From contig JADLHZ010000033.1 of the NCBI GenBank assembly GCA_020848545.1, positions 104,742 to 168,741 on the forward strand: a stretch of DNA of 64,000 bases. The letters run 5' to 3'. This document shows, piece after piece, positions 63,870 through 64,000 of the stretch. Numbering within the stretch: the first letter of the stretch is position 1; each line of letters opens with the position of its first letter. Both the position numbers and the translations under genes were made by a program. The stretch is from Deltaproteobacteria bacterium (GTDB taxonomy: Bacteria > Myxococcota > JADLHZ01). The notes under the pieces were generated by a model. That model saw only the letters and a list, made by a program, of their open reading frames with translations, made no database searches and was not told where the DNA came from.

Positions 63870-64000
63870 GAGCCTAGCCTGGTCTATTCATGAGGCGCCG
63901 TAGCGAGAACGCAAAGTCCCCGTCAGGTCGGGCCGCACGGACGGTTTGGGGTTGAAGGCATCCTGCCTGGCTGTCGAAACCACAAACCGGAGTACGGTCC
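63870..64000. other. Untranslated stretch at window end with potential RNA stem
   Basis: The 131 bases upstream of ribD show no supported gene. A stem can form between 63951-63962 (CGGTTTGGGGTT region) and the AACCACAAACCG region near 63980-63991, enclosing GGCA-TCC-TGCC. No tRNA, RNase P, tmRNA or FMN-riboswitch consensus was recognised on either strand. It presumably holds the ribD promoter and leader and possibly part of a structured RNA running out of the window. Confidence 0.4.

Noticed and set aside
63870..64000. FMN riboswitch upstream of ribD
   Set aside because: Consensus blocks for the RFN element were not found in the right order on the minus strand, so not called.

Overview
The window is GC-rich, densely coded and almost certainly from a member of the Myxococcota. 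The main clue is the lipoprotein at 58105-61221, which ends in a MYXO-CTERM-like tail: a Cys pair, a hydrophobic helix and an Arg run. Supporting clues are two Ser/Thr protein kinases, an FHA-GAF-sigma54 activator, a transporter/HEAT/cNMP fusion, a GT21 ceramide-glucosyltransferase-like enzyme, and many secreted or lipoprotein products of unknown function. No rRNA, tRNA, CRISPR array, phage or transposase gene was found. 45 protein-coding genes are supported, plus one doubtful mini-ORF. Both outermost stretches are cut by the window edges.

Layout. 1-3538: the end of a beta-helix protein, typA, and a PilZ-like protein. 3667-14487: a three-gene operon made of a 3380-residue multidomain protein, a 115-residue Lys/Pro-rich protein and a small FHA protein. 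The giant protein carries an HEFGH metallopeptidase, a CheD/CNF-like Cys/His segment, a transglutaminase/papain-like Cys-His-Asp segment, and a last ~100 residues that closely resemble the tRNase domain of colicin D. 14574-24181: a GMC oxidoreductase, a large hairpin element, a transglutaminase-elicitor-like protein, two HEAT-type proteins, an ArsR-AHSA1 regulator with a palindromic operator, and an SGNH/MBOAT acylation pair. 24178-36603: a beta-propeller protein, a GT21 glycosyltransferase, a second hairpin element, an unknown 492-residue protein, the transporter/HEAT/cNMP fusion, a large lipoprotein, an atypical SDR and a secreted protein. 36637-46272: the signalling region (kinase, ARPP-1-like protein, gluzincin, FHA-sigma54 regulator, zinc-ribbon kinase), an SrkA-like kinase and a transglutaminase/beta-sheet chimera. 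46275-55270: a beta-helix lipoprotein, then a tightly overlapping minus-strand operon (PLP gamma-synthase/lyase, GT9 glycosyltransferase, class IV aminotransferase, NYN-domain protein, HAD 5'-nucleotidase), a small lipoprotein and a monoacylglycerol-lipase-like hydrolase. 55277-64000: a second HEFGH metallopeptidase with TPR-like repeats and a membrane segment, the MYXO-CTERM lipoprotein, an unknown protein, a small membrane zinc-ribbon protein, ribD, and an untranslated terminal stretch.

The most interesting system is the 3667-14487 operon. I read it as a contact-dependent or polymorphic-type toxin that stacks several enzyme modules and ends in a colicin-D-type tRNase, followed by a plausible immunity gene and an FHA accessory gene. 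No export marker (VgrG, PAAR, Rhs, TPS or signal peptide) is visible, so the delivery route is unknown. Three more proteins without a signal peptide in the same window carry transglutaminase-like or HEFGH metallopeptidase domains and could be effectors of the same organism. A second unexplained signal is a 17-bp sequence that occurs six times, exactly conserved, inside three unrelated coding genes, in both orientations and different reading frames.
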